From Symbiodinium natans (Eukaryota; Sar; Dinophyceae; Suessiales; Symbiodiniaceae), in contig CAJNDS010000081.1 of assembly GCA_905221605.1 (NCBI GenBank), positions 188,001 to 236,501 of the forward strand: a stretch of 48,501 bases of DNA, written 5' to 3'. Below the pieces are notes generated by a model. It had not been told where the DNA came from and did no database searches. It worked only from the letters and a program-made list of their open reading frames with translations. Below, piece after piece: positions 9,718 through 17,540 of this stretch. Every line of letters begins with the position of its first letter. The first letter of the stretch is position 1. The position numbers and the translations under genes were made by a program.

Positions 9718-12700
9718 GCAGGGGAAGCTGCCATTGACGAACATGCTGTGTCTTGATGCCTCTTCTTCTCGAGTTGTTGGCCCTGGAATGTGAGAAAGAG
9801 TATGGACATCAGCCTCTGGCATCCCAAAATCTCGGGAGAACCGTTGCATGGAACCGTGAAGTGAAACACAAAGTGAAACTAACACCCGCCATGCCAACGC
9901 CCCGGTTTGGTGATTGGCTTCGGGTGAGGGCGGGCTGGAGAATAGGAAGCGAAGACACAACAGGAAGCTCTTCTTGGTTTGTTGAAAGTGTTGGCTAATT
10001 TCCACTCTCCGTTTCCCGGCCCGGCTCCGCGGCAAGCCCTGGCCAGGCGAGCACATGTGCCAGCTGCAATCCTCGGGGCCGGGGACTTGTAGGACTCTAA
10101 AGGCTAAGAGGTGGCCCAGGCGGTCCCTGCCGAAAAAACTGTGGCCGAACGGTGGGGTGTAGGAGCTGCAAGGTGAGGGATCCGGGCGGGGCCAGAGTCT
10201 CAGGGGCACATAATGTCGGGTGAGCATGGTGGCGATTTTGCCGTGCCGTTCTGCCCAGTTCTACACTTTTTGTTTGGAAGGACATATCTCCGAAAATGCG
10301 TTTTGAAGACACATGGAACTGTTCCGAAAAACATGGAAAAACGGCTGCGAAGCGTTCGATGACAACTCTTCCCTGACCAAGACACTCCCCGCATCTTCCC
10401 AGGGTGAAGACACGACAGACTCCGATAGACATGTGTGGGTGTGCAAAGACATCTGCCGAAAACATGTCGGGGTAGAACGCCTTCTGCAGCGAAGACACAT
10501 GGGCGTGTGATGACACTTTCCAAACAAAGGCACAGACGAAAACACATGCGGGCGTCCAGGCGCACTTGGCGAAGGCAGGTCGGGGCGAAGACACGTGTCG
10601 TCGCAAAGACACCTGCCATGAGAGCACCTTCCGGCCTTGTAGGGGCGTTTCTCAAGACGCATGGTGCCAAACCAGACCGATGTAACCAAAGCTTAAATTT
10701 GAAACTCTGATAGGGTTTAGGAGTTTACGGCTTGTTGTGGTAACAGCTAGTTCCCCTCCGCGCGCGAGCGCGCCCGCGCTCTTAAGGGCCGGGCTGTGCC
10801 AAAGGCTGAGTGCGGGCTCGTGCATCCCGCGGAAGTGGCATCAGACACCTGGCATCACGCCTTGCGTCACCAAGCCGTGTGTGCAGAATGCGTCAGTCGT
10901 CCGGCGATTTTTGTTTGGGCCTCCACCGGCGCGCTTGTCTATCTCGAATCCTTTTGCATCCTTCTGCTTCACAACCCTCGGTTGCCCTGAGACGTAGCCC
11001 AGAGCTCGGAAAGGCTGGGGGTTCGAGTTGCCGGTGGCGGTCGGCATGCTGTGAAGGCTGGTTTGGAAATGTTTGGATTGGGCAATGAGCAGCAGCAGCA
11101 GCAGCAGCAGCAGCAAATATTCTCTGGAAATGATAGGTCCAGCCGGACGGTTGACGAACCCGAGTGCAATCCTACCCGAAAGCCTCAAATGTCGAGTCGA
11201 CTGACCTTGTGGCTCAGCCCAGTGCAGGTCGTGGAGCGCGCCAGCTTCGAGTCCTTCCAGTCCAAAAAAAATAGCCGGTCCCAATCTTACGTCCGAGGTG
11301 CTTGGGCAACGAACATATGCTGTCGTTTGAAGCTCGCGTCGAGACCACGCCTTGAGCCGTAGCAAGTTGCATATCTCCGATTGAAAGGCGAACCTGGAAA
11401 GCGAAGCAAGATTCAGGGTAAGCCTTGGACCATCCAGGCAGCTGGGTCTCTGACTTGGGCCATCTGTCGGTGCCATGCGATGCCGGCTGCTATTTCGCGT
11501 ATTGCTGCCGCTAGACGTCCCTCTGAGGATCTCTGCGCATGTTTTAAATTGAGGAAGAGTGAGGCAAAACTCCGCTGTTGAATCCCATGTGCCTCCTGTG
11601 CCTCTACGAAAAGTTGCGACGGTTTGGAGAGGGTTTTGACACATTCTTGGTTTTTGCGGCCTACGACCTGCAGGGCAACACTCAGAGGATCCAGTGTGCC
11701 GTCAACCTGCCCCTGGAGGCATTGTGAAGTGCAGTGAGTGGTTCCAAACGGAGCGTCACCTGTACCTGGCAAGTGCCTGAGCAGTTGTCCTGAGTTAACT
11801 TATGTTGAATTGAAGGAGGCAGGATTCATCACGTTTCAAGTCTACGACGTACACGAATTCTACACAGTTACTTTGTTGGTCCGCTTTGGACCCTAATGGA
11901 GGCCTACCTTTTAAGCCCTGTCTTTGGCATCGCCGCGGGGTTAGGGCATGTTTAAGTGCGAGAGTCAAACACGGGTTGTGGCCTTTTCAGGCCAGGGGAC
12001 ATGCAGGAAGTGCAACTGAAAGTGCACCGATGTGTTTTCTCGCGTAACTTTTGCGAAGGTGTGATGGACACAGTGAGGTCACTGGAGCCTCATCGAGGGA
12101 GGCGATCTCCTGCAGAACATCATCCACAAAGGCCCGTGAGGAAAACAACAACGAGACCCGAATCAAAGCCAGTCAGTAAAGATTCAGAAAATCAGAAACT
12201 TGGCAATGACGTTGCCATACTGTGTTGACAATTATACTCAAAGCTTAAGCTGAGATGCATTCAATGAAAGATGCCATGAGAAGAACTAGAGGGTGCTCAG
12301 GAAAGTAGATGATGAAGATGATCGTCAGTCAGGTTGCAGTTCGGCTGGTCAGGCTCACCCGGTATAGCTGGGCGAGTGGCCTCATGCAAACTGGATTTTT
12401 CTTGTTCCGCAATCCTACCAGTTCACAAGTGTTGGCAGTGAGCTTTCATGGAGCGCACGATTGAACTCAGCAAGCTCGGTCTTTTTTGGAGGCGAGTTTG
12501 CTGAGCGTCATGCTCAGCGGCCTGTTTCGAGAGATCTGCGAGGCGAGACAAATTTCCGAAAGGAAGGGGGAGAGAGAGTTTCTTCTCGTAAACTCAAAGT
12601 GATGGGAATGTCGGGACCTTGAACGCGTATTGTTTATGGTAGTCACGAGCATGACGATTGCCATCAACAGGTTGCTCAGCGCAGCTTGCTAACGTACAAG

Positions 12701-14652
12701 TAGCAAAGTCATGGGAGCGGAAAGCGACGGGACATCGCGCTTCATGCGTGCAATTGTGACAGTATCTTCGACATAGAAAAGTTTGCTAGGTCTGAAAAGC
12801 AATTCGACAGGCGGTTATCTTATCTGCACAGCCGCGATGTGTGCAACAGGCAGGGTTGCATTGCATTGCATCTTGAAAGGGCCTGGCTCACTCCAAGCGT
12901 CTTCGCAACATGCGGGTGCCAATGCTTTTGGCTCATGCCATTTGCGCCACGCATCTTTGCAGCTACATGCAGGGACCTGAAGCCCGACAATGTTCTCCTC
13001 ACAAGGAAGGACAGGCACCCCTTGTCGTGCATGCGTCGGTGTGTGGGGGTTTCGTGCTGGCCTTCACACCGAAAACTCTCTCGATAAACAAGATCAACGA
13101 GATGAGAGGGAGGATTGCGCGACACGCTTCTTTGCGTGTGATTACATGTGACTTGATTGTGTGGAGTGCGTGTGCGGGAACGTAGTAGAGTGCGGGGGGT
13201 GCAGGGGTGCAGGGGGTCGTGGGCGTGGGCCGTGTGTGCGTGGGGGCATGTGGGCGTTCGTGCGTTGAGTGCGTGTGAGGGTGCGTGGTGCGAGGGTTTG
13301 TCTGTAGTGGCGCGTCGTTTGTGCGAGCGTGCTCGGGCGTTAGGACGGCGTGTGCGGGGGGTGCGCAGGTGCGCGGGAAGCCAAGGATAGACTATTTCTG
13401 ATTATTTTGTCTTCTTTTTTGAATACATTTAATTTTAACGCTAACCACGACCCCGCCTCGGCCCCGGCCCAGCGCATCTGCCGGAGCATGGTGATTCCGC
13501 AGCGCCGGACCCCAAGCAATAAGGGGTGGGCTTAGGGTTTAGGGTTTTCGGGTTTATGGTGTTTGGTTTGGGGTTTTCGGGTTGAGGGTTTAGTTGAGGG
13601 GTGGAGGGATTAGGGCTCAAGGTTCACGGTTTGGGGTCTAGGAATTTTGGGTTTGGGTTTCACGGTTCCTCAAGCTAAAAAGGGGGCAGGGGCGGGGGGG
13701 GGCGGCAGTGGGGGGGGGGGGGGGGGGGGGAAAGGTGGGTGGGGGGGGAGGGGGCATGTAGGCCCTGGTCCTGGCGAACTGGCCGCTTTCAGATTGTGGG
13801 GTCGCCCATGGGGGGTTACCCTTTCCAGTTAAAAAAAGGGGTCGACATATGGCTTTCCGCTTGGGGAGGATTTGGAGGGGGGTGCCTGTTCTGACAACCT
13901 ATACACCTTCGGCCCGAGGGCCTCGGCGGACAAGGCAAACCTGGCCTTTGGCGAGAGGAGAGAGTGGAGAAGAGGGAGAGAGGGAGAGAGGGAGGCGAGG
14001 AGGGAGGGAGCGAGAGGGAGAGAGGGAGCGAGGGCGAAGAGAGGAGAGGGGAGCGAGGGGAGAGGGAGAGAGGGGAGAGAGGGAGAGAGGGAGAGAGGGA
14101 GAGGGGGAAAGCGGGGAGGGGGGAGAGGGGGAGAGGGGGAGAGGGGGAGAGGGGGAGAGGGGGGAGGGAGGGGGAGAGGGGAGAGGGGGAGAGAGGGAGA
14201 GAGGGAGAGAGGGAGAGAGGGAGAGGGCGAGAGGGCGAGAGAGACAGAGAGAGAGACAGTGGAAGGTCGAGGCAGTGCGTGCATAGGTAGGGTTTCGTTG
14301 GGGAGTGAGGCAGGGTCTGGGCTGGGGTTGAGCAGGTAGAAGGGCAGTCACTCACTCGGGGCGCGGCACGGGGGAGTATGTAGCAGGGGGCACTACACTG
14401 GAAAATTTGTAATGGCTCTAGTTCCGGGAAGCCTCAGAATCACCTATGGTGCCGGCGCCTCAGTTTCACGTGGCCGCATGCTGTTTGAGCTGAAGCTTAT
14501 GGGGCTTGATCTTGGGGCATGCAATAACTCCTGTAATAACTCTTCCCGAACAAGCTGTGTCCACACGACATGTTGTGCAAGCCGCTCCGCAATGCTGGGG
14601 CGCGCGTATCGCGCGGGGGCTTCGTGCCCTCATGCCCCCAAGAAAGAAAGAA

Positions 14653-14704
<52 letters not shown>

Positions 14705-15739
14705 AGAGAGAGAGAGAGAGAGAGACAGAGAGACAGAGAGACAGAGAGACAGAGAGACAGAGAGACAGAGAGACAGAGAGACAGAGAGACAGAGAGACAG
14801 AGAGACGGAGAGACAGAGAGACGGAGAGACAGAAGAGCCCACGAGACCAGGAGCCACAGAGACACAGACGAACAGAGAAAAGAGAACACAGAGGACACAG
14901 AGACACATTTGAGACACAGAACACAGAGGAAACAGAGACACAAGAGACACAGAGACACAGAGACACAGCAGACACAAGCCAAGACACAGAGACACAGAAG
15001 AAGGCCACAGGAGAACAGAGACACCGAGAGACAGAGAGAGACAGAGACACAGAGCACACAGCGACAGCGAGAGAGAGAGCGAGAGAGAGGATGAGAGAGA
15101 GAGACGAGAGAGGACGGAGGAGGACGGGGGACCCGAGGAGAGGATGAGAGGGAACGGGGAGAGAGGGGAGAGGAGGAGAGAGGAGAGAGAGAGGGAGAGG
15201 CAAGGAGAGCGGGCAGCGAGAGCGACGGAGGGAGAGAGAGAGGGAGAGAGGAGAGGGAGAGAGAGAGAGAGAGAGGAGAGAGAGAAGAGGACGGAGAGAG
15301 GAGGAGAGGAGAGGAGGAACGGGAGGATGAGGAGAGGAGAGGAGGACGAGGGAGAGGAGGGAGAGGAGAGAGGATGGGCAGAGGAGAGGAGGAGAGGGGA
15401 GAGAGGAGAGGGGGACGAGAGTGGAGAGGAGGAGGAGAGGAGGAGAGGAGAGAGGAGAGAGGAGGAAGAGAGGAGAGAGGAGGAGGAGGAGAGAGAGAGG
15501 AGAGAGGAGAGAGGAGGAGAGGAGAGAGAGGGGAGAGGAGAGAGAGGAGAGAGGAGAGCAGGGAGAGAGAGGCGGGGGAGAGGGGAGAGGGGAGAGGGGA
15601 GCGGGGCGAGGGAGAGACGGGAGTAGGGGAGGGGAGAGAGGGGAGAGGGGGAAGAGAGGGGAGAGGGGGAGAGGGGAGAGGGAGAGGGAGAGAGGGGAGA
15701 GAGGAGGAGAGAGAGAGAGAGGAGAGAGAGAGAGAGGAG

Positions 15740-15801
<62 letters not shown>

Positions 15802-17504
15802 GAGACAATGAGACAAAGAGACAGAGAGACAGAGAGACAAAGAGACAGGCAGAGAGGCAGAGAGAGGCAGAGAGAGGCAGAGAGAGACAGAGAGAGACAG
15901 AGAGAGACAGAGAGACACAGAGACAGAGAGACAGATGTCTCACCCATTCGGACGACTTCCAGGGGTTCTTCGTCGAGCTTTTTGCTCATAATCCTTAGAG
16001 TCTCTTCGTAGCCGTTGATACACACGGTCATGCGGGGTTGTCCGGGCCGTGCGCGCAGCAGCATGCTGGGTGAGGGCTTCCCGGTGAAGTGCTTGGGCTT
16101 CCTGAACGAGAAGCTGCAAGCATCCAGGCCACTGTGGCGTCGGCAGTTTGCCCTGAAGCCTAGCATGTGAGCACGGGCCGGTGCCAGCAATCATGACACG
16201 CAATACAGTAAGTATTTCAGGCTCGCAACGCAAAATGCAGATGCAGAAGTTGTGGCAAACTCAGGACTCACAGGGGCGAACAAGATCGCGGTGCTCCCCG
16301 TGCTCTCTTGAGGTTCTGAGTTCACTCTCCAGGGGTTTAGGGGTTTAGGGGTTTGAGCTATGCCGTAGTGGGCTTTAGGGTGTTGGGCGGCAAATTCATT
16401 TGAAGCACAGATGGGGTTCTTGGCTCATCAGTGCATATCAGAAGAGCAACAACAATGAAGACCTAAGGTAGCCACAGGCGCCCAAAGCCTCCAAAGCAAT
16501 GGTCAAGGGCACAGCCCCAGGCCTTAAGCCTAGTGGGTCCCGACCTCGGAATGCAACCAGCCCGACCAGCCCGAAACCCCCAAGACCGTAGGCCTAAATA
16601 GGTCCGGTCCCCTGGGCATCCGAAAAACCTCAGATCTATTTCTTGAGGCCCGGAGCCGCTCGACGCAGCTTTGTCTAAAAAACTTCCGGGCCCCAACGTC
16701 TAACAAAGCAAGAGCCTGTGTTTAGGCACGTTTCCCCCTTTGCGCTAGAGTTGGACTGACGCTTTGGATGCTGCCGGGTAAGCAGCGAGAAAATTCTTCA
16801 TCAGTGTTCATCGTTGAAGGCCGTAGTGGCACCGTGGTGACCCATAACTTCATCGATGCTGACATCTTCGAGACGCTCGGCTTCCCAAGAAGACCTCTCC
16901 GGTGAATCATGTTTTCAAGCTGTGTCCAAGAAGGCCCCGCCGGTGAAATCTTGGTTTCGAGTTGGGCCCAAGAAGTCCTCTCCCGTGAAATCATGGTTTC
17001 AAGTTGTGTCCAAGAAGGCCCCTCCGGTGTCATTGCACTCAAAAATGAGGGGTTTTTTTCGACCCCATTTTTGAGGCCTTTTTGGCCATTTTTCATCAAA
17101 ATTTTGAGAAAATTTGCTAAATTTTTAGATCAAAAAATTGAACATTAGAACCGAAAAACAAGTGGGAAAAACGCCATTCCCAACTTGCCATTTTGCCCTT
17201 TTTCCTAGAAAGAAAACCAAAAGAAAACTTAATTTACATCATAGTGTTTATTTTATACAGTTCTATAAATAGTGAATCATGTAAATGTGGCGTTGTCCAC
17301 ATTTATATGATAAACGATAAATCATGGTTTCACGTTGGGCCCAAGAAGGCCTCCGGCGAATCATGGTTTCAAGCTATGCGAAATCATGGTTTCAAGTTGG
17401 GCCCAAGAAGTTGTGGGTGAATAGGATAATACTCAAGAAATAGTCTCACCTTGGCTTAGAGGTGCGTGGGTGCGCGCGTGGGGCGTGTGTGCGTGCGTGA
17501 TGTC

Positions 17505-17540
<36 letters not shown>

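Noticed and set aside
14466-16190. 574-codon minus-strand open frame (also 473- and 437-codon relatives)
   Set aside because: It is almost wholly Ser/Leu/Pro from the complement of a GA tract. Stop codons cannot easily arise in such composition. Only the 16050-15947 end has normal protein composition.
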